Of a stretch of 64,000 nucleotides of DNA, positions 51,402-59,069 are shown piece by piece. This stretch comes from VRUE01 sp963699225. GTDB lineage: Bacteria > Actinomycetota > Thermoleophilia > Solirubrobacterales > 70-9. Below the pieces are notes generated by a model. That model saw only the letters and a list, made by a program, of their open reading frames with translations, had not been told where the DNA came from and searched no databases. The stretch covers positions 2,356,001-2,420,000 of the forward strand of contig OY969423.1 of assembly GCA_963699225.1 (NCBI GenBank). Reading direction: 5' to 3'. The translations under genes were made by a program, and so were the position numbers. Each line of letters starts with the position of its first letter. Positions within the stretch are counted from its first letter, which is position 1.

Positions 51402-51836
51402 GATGCCTCGGCGCCGACTGGCTGCGTGTCCCGAGACGGGCGACCCGGGCCATTTTCGCAAGGCTCCGCCGTGCCCTGGCGTCGGGGATCGCCCGTCTGC
51501 CGAGGCGGGCAGGACAAAGGAGTTCGAGATGTTTTCGACGCAAGAACAGATCGCGACGATCGCGTCTGCGAGGAAGACGAGCCCAGCTCGACTTCGGTGA
51601 TCTTGCCTCAGGTCGTACGGCTTTGCCGATCGCCGCTGGCGGCGCAAGGTGAGGCTGATGGGATGTTCGGCCGGTCAGTCGGCGAGCTGCCCCGACCGCT
51701 CGGAGCCGGGGCTGAGTGAACCCGGCATTGCTGTCTCATTCCAGTCACATCGCTGCCGCGTCTCGCCTTCTCAAGCGAACGCCCCTCAGCCTTTCAAGCC
51801 GAAGGTCGGCAGTTCAAATCGGCGGGCGCATCATCA
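51402..51836 (+). other. Gene-poor junction between island segments
   Basis: 435 bp without a normal gene. It contains a 23-codon frame at 51529-51600 with a strong AAAGGAG ribosome site 6 nt before its ATG (product MFSTQEQIATIASARKTS...), possibly the stub of a truncated gene. It also holds a GCCCG/CGGGC hairpin at 51491-51510, a GTCTCATT at 51733-51740, and the tRNA scar at 51784-51830. Confidence 0.4.
51784..51830 (+). other. tRNA-Glu-like 3' fragment (internal att scar 2)
   Basis: Contains CTTTCAAGCCG, AGGTCGGCAGTTCAAATC and GGGCGCA in the order of the tRNA-Glu 3' half, with the T-stem shortened by one base. No 5' half. Aligns well with scar 1 at 48341-48390. Likely a fossil attachment site between two accreted segments. 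Confidence 0.6.
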
Positions 51837-52559
51837 CTAGCCGCATTCGACGCTGGCGGCGGGGACGGTTGTTTTGAAGATCCGCGGGTGGATGGGGTGG
51901 TGTCTGTCACCAACAGTCCCGAGCGCGCCTGGGGGGAGCTGGACGTGAAGCGGGGTGGCGAGTTCGATGCGGACGCCGTTCCTGCACTCGGAGAGGGAAG
52001 TGCGGTCGGCGCTTTTGCGTAGGGCATGGGTCACGAAGATGCCGGTCGCGACGAGGGCCGCGATGATCAGCACTGGGTAGAGGCCTTTGAACAGCATCAT
52101 CGGTTTGTTGAATCGGACATCGCGGGTGGTGAACTGGCGAATCTGGGAGTTCGCCCCGATGCGGACGCCCGCCAAGCGGATCGTCAGGTTGTTGAGCTCC
52201 CATTCGTTGTTGGGGGCACGCTCGACCGCCGTGTAGTGCGCCCCCAGCGCCCTCTCCAAGCCCCGAAGGTAGTCCTTGCGCTGTTCCACCTGCCAGGAGT
52301 AGTAGCCGTCGATTATGTAGACCGCGGCCCCGGCGACCGCGGCTAGACCGGCGACCGCCCAGCTCTTCTGGCTGAGACCGACACCGAGCAGCGCTGCCAT
52401 CAAGGTGAAGCCGATGGAGCGGCTGGCGACGACGGCGTTTTCGACACTGCCAGTGGCTTCTTGGGCGATCGCATAGTCGCGTTCGATGAACGCGATCAGC
52501 TGGCGTTCCTCAGCGTTTGGACCGTTCGGCACTCCGGGCCTCCTTGAGCGCCTCTTCAT
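51837..52559 (-). CDS. Small membrane protein, last gene of nucleotidyltransferase operon
   Basis: 240 aa. Charged N-terminus, paired hydrophobic helices at about 46-62 and 66-84, a soluble helical segment, a third helix at about 160-177, then a C-terminal domain with two Cys. The two-helix plus amphipathic layout recalls SLATT-like and other small membrane effectors, but identity is not established. ATG 52559 overlaps the upstream gene by 50 bp; GTG 52532 would reduce this to 23 bp. Confidence 0.6.
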   Translation of the reverse strand: MKRRSRRPGVPNGPNAEERQLIAFIERDYAIAQEATGSVENAVVASRSIGFTLMAALLGVGLSQKSWAVAGLAAVAGAAVYIIDGYYSWQVEQRKDYLRGLERALGAHYTAVERAPNNEWELNNLTIRLAGVRIGANSQIRQFTTRDVRFNKPMMLFKGLYPVLIIAALVATGIFVTHALRKSADRTSLSECRNGVRIELATPLHVQLPPGALGTVGDRHHPIHPRIFKTTVPAASVECG

Positions 52560-53010
52560 AGTCGGCTTTCGCCCGGTCGATCCGGGCTGATTCCTCCGGG
52601 TCGTCTCCGTGCTCTTTGGCCACCTCGAGCAGGGTGGTGAGGAGACGCGGCATCAGTTCGGCCCTGAATTCACGGAAGTCCGCAGAGCTTCCGCCGTAGG
52701 AGATATTCAGCACGTCAGGCCAGCGATTGCAGAAGTCGACGTACAGCCGCACCAGATCGTATATAGGGAGATCCTCGTCATGGTCGGTACCGGCGACGAA
52801 GAGAACCTCTTCCTTGTCGGACTGCGAGAAGCTGTCGATGCCGACGTTGAGTTGGGTTCGGAAGTTCTGGTTGAAGGCTTCGGTTGCGAAGTCCATCAGG
52901 GCTTCGCTGCCGGAGAGCGGCGTGTCGATGAAGGTCTTGTGCTCGCGCAGGTTCTGCGCTTCGGCCTCGACCGCGTCGAGCTGTTTCGGGTGGAGCCCAC
53001 CCTTAGCCAT
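52510..53010 (-). CDS. Hypothetical protein, middle gene of nucleotidyltransferase operon
   Basis: 166 aa from ATG 53010. Acidic, mostly helical, with a central segment VLFVAGTDHDEDLPIYDLVR and a Lys/Glu-rich C-terminal coiled-coil. Not recognised. The start overlaps the nucleotidyltransferase stop by 8 bp (ATGGCTAA), so the two are translationally coupled. May be a regulator or adaptor between the enzyme and the membrane protein. Confidence 0.6.
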   Translation of the reverse strand: MAKGGLHPKQLDAVEAEAQNLREHKTFIDTPLSGSEALMDFATEAFNQNFRTQLNVGIDSFSQSDKEEVLFVAGTDHDEDLPIYDLVRLYVDFCNRWPDVLNISYGGSSADFREFRAELMPRLLTTLLEVAKEHGDDPEESARIDRAKADYEEALKEARSAERSKR

Positions 53011-53734
53011 GGAGCGCGGCTCCGACAACCGCCCGGGCGGCTTCGCATGCCTCGACGACATCCGTTTCCGCTTTGGGCTCGAACGGCAGCGCCGGCCCTC
53101 GGCGACCTTGGGTCCGCGCATGGAACGGCCACAGTCGCTTCACAAGATCGGTCTCTGCGGAGACCTTGGGATGGCGCCTCGCGAAGACATCGAAACAGGC
53201 GTCGCGGCTGAAGGCCGCCTCTCCTGCGGCGGTGTTCTCCAGCATGCAGCTGTAGCGAGCGGTTCGGAAGATGCGGGCCAACGGCAGGTTGTAGCCAGCG
53301 CTATAGCGGGCGAGATCGTCGAAGCGATCAAGTCGTTCGAGCTCGTCACCGAGGCGCTCCTTCCAGATGGTCACGTCAGGAGGGTGGGTGCGGTCGATGC
53401 TTCGCTTCAACTCCGGCCCGCCGTAGAGGATCTCGCCTTCTTCGCGCAGATGGACGAAGAACGACCACTCCTCCCTACGGGCTACCGCAAGGCTGTCCCA
53501 GGTATGGCAGGTGATCGAGGTTCGTCGATGCTCCTCGCCGAGCGCCTCCCGAACCCGGGTAGAGCGGAGTGGATCGCTTGCGACGATGATCAAGTCGATA
53601 TCGCTATCGGTCGTCGCATCGCCCCGTGCCACCGAGCCGAAGAGGAGAACCGCCTCAATTGAGCGGATCTGGTCGACGAGGGCTTTGACCGACCACTCGG
53701 CGCTTTCGCGCTTGTATTCGACAACGGTGAGCAT
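53003..53734 (-). CDS. Nucleotidyltransferase with helical C-terminal domain
   Basis: 243 aa. N-terminal MNT-type Pol-beta fold with GSVARGDATTDSDIDLIIV (33-51), carrying the Gly-Ser and the two metal-binding Asp. The usual third acidic residue is not evident in SITCHTW. The C-terminal half (about 125-243) is helical and includes GYNLPLARIFRTARYSCMLE, resembling HEPN-like partners fused to nucleotidyltransferases. First gene of a three-gene coupled operon with an unknown protein and a membrane protein. Confidence 0.75.
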   Translation of the reverse strand: MLTVVEYKRESAEWSVKALVDQIRSIEAVLLFGSVARGDATTDSDIDLIIVASDPLRSTRVREALGEEHRRTSITCHTWDSLAVARREEWSFFVHLREEGEILYGGPELKRSIDRTHPPDVTIWKERLGDELERLDRFDDLARYSAGYNLPLARIFRTARYSCMLENTAAGEAAFSRDACFDVFARRHPKVSAETDLVKRLWPFHARTQGRRGPALPFEPKAETDVVEACEAARAVVGAALHG

Positions 53735-53922
53735 GGAGAGAAATCTTAGGCTCTGCGGGAGATGGGGAAACAGTGGCTGGGGCGAGTTCCAGAGCCGCGC
53801 ACGTCAAGATATGTCCTGAACGAGCGATCCCGTTCTGCAAATTGTGAGGTCCCGCGACGGCGGCTTCGGGTCGTCAAGCCCGAACTCGCGAAGCATCGAT
53901 CTATACGCAGTGCGGCGGGTCT

Positions 53923-54240
53923 CATCTCGGTCGAGTTGAAGGCCAAATACAGAGGCTTGAGGAGCTGATCGAGCGTCTCGACGAATTACGTCGAGCTGGC
54001 GAGGACGCCTATCTCGCCGACGAGCAGCAACGTGCAGCAACCGAGCGCTGGCTGCAAGTTGCAGTCCAGATCTGCATCGACCTTGGCACCCAGCTCGCCA
54101 CCGAGCAATCGGTGCGACCCCCATCCGACTACGCCGACGTCTTCACGATTCTTGGGAGAAGGACGTCGTCCCAAGCGATCTTGCGGAGCGTCTCTCGGAT
54201 GCACGCCTGGCCCATTCGGGCGATGATTCAAGCGGTGATC
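53923..54240 (+). pseudogene. Decayed HepT/DUF86-like gene
   Basis: An open stretch without a start reads IQRLEELIERLDELRRAGED, then AATERWLQVAVQICIDLGTQ and PPSDYADVFTILG, closely matching the HepT/DUF86 HEPN pattern. After ILG the expected continuation (EKDVVPSDLAERLS) is found in another frame, consistent with one lost base near 54153-54156. It then runs into a stop without the RN...H motif. A remnant of a MNT/HepT module. 53735-53922 shows nothing else. Confidence 0.5.
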
Positions 54241-54297
54241 GCTGACCCCGCGATCGCCAGGTTCGGGTCGCATCTCGGTTTTGTGATTGCCGTTCCC

Positions 54298-54324
54298 AAC
54301 ATGCTGCATGATCTGCAGCATGTT
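54298..54324. promoter_or_regulatory. Perfect inverted repeat over the start region of 54320 gene
   Basis: AACATGCTGCA (54298-54308), spacer TGATC, TGCAGCATGTT (54314-54324): an 11-bp perfect inverted repeat that contains candidate start codons. It could be an operator, or a hairpin hiding the ribosome site. Confidence 0.4.
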
Positions 54325-55354
54325 GCGGCGGGGGATAGCGATTGGCGCATTCCTGTGCTTGATGGTGGTTGGCACTGGACCCCCCGCGCTCGCAGCCGAT
54401 TTCGATGGCCCCAGCCTCTCCTTCGTTCGCCTTGGCTTGAAGCCGGAAACGAGCGAGGTACGCATCTCGCCTGCCGGCGGTTCCAATTCACAGGTGATCG
54501 CCGGTGGCGAGCTGGGCGCAGGCCCCTTGCCCTATCCGTACTCGGATCTGGCTTGGACTCCCGACGGAAGCAAGGTTGTCTTCTCGGGCGCACCCCGGTC
54601 GCTTTTTAGCGAACTGGACCCAGGCCGGCAGCGCCTCTATGTCTTCGACCTTGGCGCGGGATCGATCAGGGCAATTGCTGGGACCCGCGGCGCACGGCAG
54701 CCGGTGATGGCTCCCGACGGACGGACGATCGCCTTCGTCCGGATCAAGCATGGATATTGGAGAACCGCCGAGGGCAAGCGGCGTCAGTGGTACCGATCTT
54801 CACTTTGGTTGGTAGCGATCGATGGGAGCGAGCTGCGGCGGATTCGACCGTGGAGGAATGAAGGGGGAGAAACGCCGGAGGCGTTCTCGCCCGACGGCGG
54901 AACCCTGCTGATCGAGCGCGGTCAGGGCAATATCGTCGCCATCGACAAGCGAGGCAAGGAGCTCGCCGTCGTCGCTCGTCGTGCGTGGGACCCCGCTTAC
55001 TCGCCAGATGGCTCGGAGATTGCGCTGATTCGTCTCGGCGACGAAGGCGAAGTCCCAAGGGTGGACGTAGATCTCGTCGTGATGAAGGTCGACGGTAGTG
55101 GAGAAGTTCAGCTAACCGAAACCCCAGCAATGGAGACATCACCGAGCTGGGACCCCTCTGGGCAGCGGATCGTGTTCAAACGGCGGTTGAATCTTGAAAG
55201 TGAGCTCGCGGAAATGGATTTCGGCGACTCAATCCTGCAAGTGAACGCTGATGGCACCTGCTTGAGCAAGATCTTCTCTTCTCCGGGAGCTGCGTACTTG
55301 GATCCGGCATGGCGCCTTGGTCCGGGCCGGGGCGCCGGGCGTATCTCCTGCTGA
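54320..55354 (+). CDS. Secreted TolB-like (PD40) propeller protein
   Basis: About 344 aa from ATG 54320, chosen because it begins the signal peptide LRRGIAIGAFLCLMVVGTG; ATG 54308 and TTG 54287 are alternatives. WD40/TolB-type strands recur: DLAWTPDGSKVVFSG, PVMAPDGRTIAFVR, AFSPDGGTLLIE, PAYSPDGSEIALIR, PSWDPSGQRIVFK. At least five blades. Likely periplasmic or surface binding protein. It sits at the right end of the island; host or island origin unclear. Confidence 0.8.
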   Translation: MLRRGIAIGAFLCLMVVGTGPPALAADFDGPSLSFVRLGLKPETSEVRISPAGGSNSQVIAGGELGAGPLPYPYSDLAWTPDGSKVVFSGAPRSLFSELDPGRQRLYVFDLGAGSIRAIAGTRGARQPVMAPDGRTIAFVRIKHGYWRTAEGKRRQWYRSSLWLVAIDGSELRRIRPWRNEGGETPEAFSPDGGTLLIERGQGNIVAIDKRGKELAVVARRAWDPAYSPDGSEIALIRLGDEGEVPRVDVDLVVMKVDGSGEVQLTETPAMETSPSWDPSGQRIVFKRRLNLESELAEMDFGDSILQVNADGTCLSKIFSSPGAAYLDPAWRLGPGRGAGRISC

Positions 55355-55425
55355 TTGCCGGCGTTCGCATCTTTCGATTGCATCTCGGTTGCAGCACCGT
55401 CGCAATCCCGCTCCCAAGCGGCCAA

Positions 55426-55466
55426 CCTTCAGCCTTGCCGGAGGTCGAGAGTTCGATTCTCTTCGG
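55426..55466 (+). other. tRNA-Glu 3' fragment, right boundary of island (attR-like)
   Basis: Bases 55437-55462 are identical over 26 nt to tRNA-Glu 39913-39938 (anticodon-stem 3' strand, variable loop and T-arm). Similarity falls off in the acceptor end. No 5' half of a tRNA precedes it. Best candidate for the outer attachment site. Confidence 0.75.
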
Positions 55467-55585
55467 ACCCCCCACTGGCCTACGTCCACCCGGCCTTATC
55501 GGTTCGGACACACTTTGCCGCCCGTCGGCGTTTATGGTCGGGTTGGCGATTCGGAGCCGACACGTCAACTTTTGGGGGGCTGGCC

Positions 55586-56710
55586 ATGTCACGATCGATT
55601 TTCAAGGGCCTGAGGCGCTACCGCATCATGGCGGCGACACTGGCATTGCTCGCTGCTTTGCTGCTGGCGGTGCCGGCAGGTGCCGCTGCTTGTGGGGAAG
55701 AAGGGCCCGAGGACACCGGGCCGCTGGTCACCGAAGCGAAACTTTCGCCGGCCAGTCTGCCGTCTGAAGGCGGCACCGGGGTCATCTCAGCCCGGGTCGA
55801 AGACGACTGTGGGGTGCAGCAGGTCTACGCCGAAATCAACAGCACCGAAGGCATGTACATCAGCTACCAGATGCTTCCCTTCGAAGTCATCAACGGCAAC
55901 GCGATCGTCTACCGGACCGAATTCCAGGTGCCGGCCAACTTCCAGGAATGGGAAGTGGGTTACCAGGGGAACGTCTCCGCCGAGGACACCAACGGTGCCT
56001 TCGCCGAAGCCTACGCCGGTGAGATCGACGTCGCCGGCCTGGCGCCGTTCGACGAACCGCCATACATCTCCGCGGCGTCCTCAGCACCGAGCGTGTGGGG
56101 TGCCTGGGGCGGCACTACCAAGATCAGCGTCGAAGCGAGCGACACCCGCAGCCTTGCCAATGTCTACGCGGTCGTCACCAATCCCGACCACAGCGAAGCC
56201 GAAATTCCGCTGGAAGCCACCTCTTTTACCCACTTCGAAGGCGCGCTGGAGCTGCCCGCGAACTTCACCGGCGAACCCCAGATCTACTCGGTGGCAGTCT
56301 TCGCCGAAGATGACATCGGACAGACCACCGGTGCGAATGGCGGTGCGATCACGGTGGAACCAAGGGGCATTCCGCATCCCGGCCAGCTCACTCTTGAGCC
56401 GAGCGCCCTCCACTTCGGACCGGTTTCGGTCGGCGATGAGGCGTCGGCCAGCGTGGTCCTCAGCAATACCGGCAAGCCCGGCTCGCCGCCGGTCTCTGGC
56501 TTCCTGCGCGCTCCGGGCCCGCAGTTCTCCCTCCCAGGAGCCTCGAGCGAGGGCCTCTCTTTCACCCTCAAACCCGGCGAGGAACGGGTCGTGGCCGTGG
56601 ATTTCCAACCGTCCGCGAGGGGCCAGCAGGTCGGGCGGCTGGCCCTGGTTCGAGCGGATGGAAGACAGCCGAACAAAGGCGTTTCGCTGTTTGGCTGGGG
56701 AGTGAAATAG
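55586..56710 (+). CDS. Secreted protein with C-terminal ASH-like beta-sandwich
   Basis: 374 aa from ATG 55586 (GGGGGG ribosome site, then signal peptide with MAATLALLAALLLAVPAGA). Two Ig-like beta domains (about 40-270), then an ASH/choice-of-anchor-D-type domain (LEPSALHFGPVSVGDEASAS ... LKPGEERVVAVDFQP). GAA-biased Glu codons, like the other secreted proteins here. Function unknown; likely envelope or extracellular. Confidence 0.78.
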   Translation: MSRSIFKGLRRYRIMAATLALLAALLLAVPAGAAACGEEGPEDTGPLVTEAKLSPASLPSEGGTGVISARVEDDCGVQQVYAEINSTEGMYISYQMLPFEVINGNAIVYRTEFQVPANFQEWEVGYQGNVSAEDTNGAFAEAYAGEIDVAGLAPFDEPPYISAASSAPSVWGAWGGTTKISVEASDTRSLANVYAVVTNPDHSEAEIPLEATSFTHFEGALELPANFTGEPQIYSVAVFAEDDIGQTTGANGGAITVEPRGIPHPGQLTLEPSALHFGPVSVGDEASASVVLSNTGKPGSPPVSGFLRAPGPQFSLPGASSEGLSFTLKPGEERVVAVDFQPSARGQQVGRLALVRADGRQPNKGVSLFGWGVK

Positions 56711-56841
56711 CCAGATAAACAGCGGTTACACCGGGAAAATCTTGACTGAAGAGGTCAAAAACAGCGAGCTTGGACTATCGTCTGCGTGGAACCTTTAACA
56801 TTTATAAGTCAAGAAATATTTAACGATCCCGTACCGCATCC

Positions 56842-56886
56842 GATGAATGGCCAAGCTGGCCGTGGATGAACGGCCAGACTGACCGT
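56842..56886. promoter_or_regulatory. Tandem 22-bp direct repeats, operator-like
   Basis: Two copies at 56842-56863 and 56865-56886, identical at 18 of 22 positions, starting GATGAAYGGCCA and ending CCGT. Each half is roughly palindromic around GGCCA/TGGCC. They lie about 85 bp upstream of the gene at 56971 in an A/T-rich 260-bp spacer. Probably binding sites of a dimeric regulator. Confidence 0.45.
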
Positions 56887-56970
56887 AACGCGACTTAGCG
56901 TTGTTAGAATCAAGTCGAGTTAATCAGCCGGCAGTTCCGCGGTTTGGGCTGAGACGCTCCCTACCCCGAC

Positions 56971-57468
56971 GTGGAGAATCCACCAAAAAATTCGCCCTGC
57001 TCCAGGGGCGAGGTCGCCACTAAGCCGGAGCCCCCTGCGGTGAAACTGGGCGGTTTCGCTCTCGATGTTCTCGATGCCGCCGCTTCCGCAAAGGGTTGGT
57101 CTCCTGAGCAGACCGTCGAGCGCGCGATTCGCGCCTACCTCGACGACCGTGAGCTGCGCCCGCCGGGCTGGGCTTGCCTTCCGCTGCCGGAGCGGGATGC
57201 CGATCAGGTTGGAGGCCCCACCAAGGTTGAGGTCGGGCTGCCCGACGGCAGCGGCGAGGACATCTCCGCCGAGGCCGAGGCGCAGGGGGTCACCCTCGCG
57301 GAGGTCGTGGCACATGCGCTGATGTACTTCTGGGCTGCTGAACGCCCTCCCGCTGCCGCACCGGAAGAGAGCGGCGGTGGCTCACGGGAGGGCGCCGACG
57401 TCAAGGTCCCGGTGGCGGGGCAACGACTGGCGCGGCACCGCACTTTGCGAGGGACCTCCGGAGGTTGA
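56971..57468 (+). CDS. Hypothetical protein
   Basis: 165 aa, GTG start. Two similar acidic helical segments, about 28-58 (GGFALDVLDAAASAKGWSPE) and about 100-118 (AQGVTLAEVVAHALMYFWAA), like small ribbon-helix-helix/Arc-type pairs, but not firmly recognised. Disordered Gly/Pro tail. The 3' end overlaps the convergent sigma-factor gene by 68 bp. The tandem repeats upstream suggest it is regulated, perhaps by itself. Confidence 0.5.
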   Translation: MENPPKNSPCSRGEVATKPEPPAVKLGGFALDVLDAAASAKGWSPEQTVERAIRAYLDDRELRPPGWACLPLPERDADQVGGPTKVEVGLPDGSGEDISAEAEAQGVTLAEVVAHALMYFWAAERPPAAAPEESGGGSREGADVKVPVAGQRLARHRTLRGTSGG

Positions 57469-58021
57469 GCCGACCACGGTGATGCAGGCCGTGGATCGAG
57501 CTTTCGGTTTTCCCCAGCATGCCGGCGATCTCCGGTGGTGTGAAGCCGCGGATGTGCCTGAGCACGATCACGTCTCGCTGTTCCTTGGGTAGGGAGTCAA
57601 GCGCGCGGCAGATGTCGCGGCGCCGTTCGTGCTCGAGCTGTCCGTGCTCGCTGTGGAGGTAGAGCTCATCGCAAGGAACCGCCCGGCGGGTCCGCAGGTA
57701 GTCGTAGGCGCAGTTGCGGGCGACCCGGCGAATCCAGGCCGCAAACGGGACCGCATCGCGCGGGCTGTACTGGTCGATTACGGCGATCAGCTTGATGAAG
57801 ACTTCTTGGGCGATGTCTTCGGCTTCGTGAGAATCCTTGACCACGCCCTTCACACAAAGCAGGACCTCTGCCGCGTAGCAGGTGTAGAGGAAGCGGATCG
57901 CGTCCATGTCTCCCTGTTGAGCGGCCGTAATGGCTGCCCGGACGAGATCGGTGTCTCCTGCCTCCTTCTCACCGCGATCGGCTTCGACGGTCGAGATTGA
58001 CTCGCTGCGACTGGCTCCCAA
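57401..58021 (-). CDS. RNA polymerase sigma-70 family factor (ECF-like)
   Basis: 206 aa. Region 2: HEAEDIAQEVFIKLIAVIDQ and AWIRRVARNCAYDYLRTRR. Region 4: LPKEQRDVIVLRHIRGFTPPEIAGML, written here as one continuous domain ending in an SSIHGLHHRGR recognition helix. No recognisable anti-sigma gene is adjacent. The acidic N-terminal extension of about 25 residues and Pro-rich C-terminus are not typical. Likely directs a stress or envelope regulon. Confidence 0.88.
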   Translation of the reverse strand: MGASRSESISTVEADRGEKEAGDTDLVRAAITAAQQGDMDAIRFLYTCYAAEVLLCVKGVVKDSHEAEDIAQEVFIKLIAVIDQYSPRDAVPFAAWIRRVARNCAYDYLRTRRAVPCDELYLHSEHGQLEHERRRDICRALDSLPKEQRDVIVLRHIRGFTPPEIAGMLGKTESSIHGLHHRGRLNLRRSLAKCGAAPVVAPPPGP

Positions 58022-58250
58022 AATGCGATCGGCCCCCCGTCTTATGTAGATGACGACTTTCCTGCTCGACGGAAATCATCAGAGCGCAATCCCCATTGCG
58101 CCTTGTTAAGGAAGAGCCAAAACTAGTCCAAAAATCCACCTTTGCAACAAATTGCCGCTCTATCCGCAGAATTTCATCCTCGCTGTCGCCTGATCGGAAC
58201 TCGCTATGGCCTGATCGGAAGAAATTTGAGGCAGCGGTCGTTAGGGCGCC

Positions 58251-59069
58251 ATGCCATCGCGCTCAAAAAGACAAATACGCTTCCTGTCGTCGATGCTGTT
58301 CGCGGTTTCGTTGCTTTGGGCAGCCGCATCCGGAGCGCAAGCTGCTTCCCCGATCGAAGGCGTCTGGTCCTTCAACGGGGGTCGGATAGCGATCCAGCAG
58401 AGCGGCCAGCCCGGCCAGTTCGCCGGCACCGTGGTCGCGCCGACGACGTTCTCGCTCTGCACCCACCCGGTGGGCGAAGAAATCTGGACGCAGATGGCCA
58501 AGCAGCCAGACGGCTCCTACTGGGGCCTGCACCAGTGGTTCTTCGAAACGAGCGAATGCGTCCGCAACCCGGCGCTCGGCCGGACCGCCTGGAGGGTTCT
58601 CCAGAGCGCCGGAGGGCGCTATCTGCGCGCCTGCTTCAGCGAACCCGGCAGTGGCCTGCAGCCGACGATCTCGCCGGACGGCGTGGTTGAGAACGCGACT
58701 TTCGGTTGCGTCGACTCAGCCCTGGTCTCCGCCGTCCCGGATTTCTCTTCCGCGCATCTCTCGCGCTACGTCTCCTTTCCAGCCGGCAAAGGCTGCTTGG
58801 GGCGCCGAAAGCTGCGGATCCACATCCACGACCCGGAGAACGATCCGATCGAAACGGTCGTCGTCACCCTCTCGGGCGGTGGCGTCTCGCGCAAGGCAAA
58901 GGTCAAGCAGGAGAAGAACGGTGCTGTCGCGGTGGCGAATCTGGGCGGGTTCCCCTCCGGTGTGGTGACCGTGAGGGTTCAGCTCACGACCATCCTCGGC
59001 CAGCACCTCTCGGGCAAGCGCCGCTACAGGCGCTGTGCCACCGCTAAGCACCACCACCGAAAGAACTGA
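58251..59069 (+). CDS. Secreted hypothetical protein
   Basis: 272 aa with a signal peptide (FLSSMLFAVSLLWAAASGAQA, cleaved before ASP). The N-terminal mature domain is beta-rich (IEGVWSFNGGRIAIQQSG) with several Cys; a second Ig-like domain follows (IHIHDPENDPIETVVVTLSG). Basic His/Lys tail. The stop overlaps the next gene (TGATG), which ties it to the lasso-type cluster, though it does not look like a precursor peptide. 58022-58250 upstream holds no convincing gene. Confidence 0.75.
   Translation: MPSRSKRQIRFLSSMLFAVSLLWAAASGAQAASPIEGVWSFNGGRIAIQQSGQPGQFAGTVVAPTTFSLCTHPVGEEIWTQMAKQPDGSYWGLHQWFFETSECVRNPALGRTAWRVLQSAGGRYLRACFSEPGSGLQPTISPDGVVENATFGCVDSALVSAVPDFSSAHLSRYVSFPAGKGCLGRRKLRIHIHDPENDPIETVVVTLSGGGVSRKAKVKQEKNGAVAVANLGGFPSGVVTVRVQLTTILGQHLSGKRRYRRCATAKHHHRKN

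Larger units (their letters stand above)
39913..55462. mobile_element. Composite tRNA-Glu-integrated genomic island
   Basis: Bounded by a 26-bp perfect direct repeat: the 3' half of tRNA-Glu (39913-39938) and a detached copy at 55437-55462. An excisionase-like gene and a tyrosine integrase lie near the tRNA end, as in classical integrative elements. Two more diverged tRNA-3'-end copies lie inside (48341-48390 and 51784-51830), which suggests three stacked segments. Cargo is toxin-antitoxin and conflict-type genes. Much of 42.8-48.1 kb is visibly richer in A/T than the flanks. Confidence 0.75.

Noticed and set aside
58022..58250. Possible lasso precursor gene upstream of the cluster
   Set aside because: Short frames here have no leader/core pattern and no ribosome site; they are shadows extending into the next gene.
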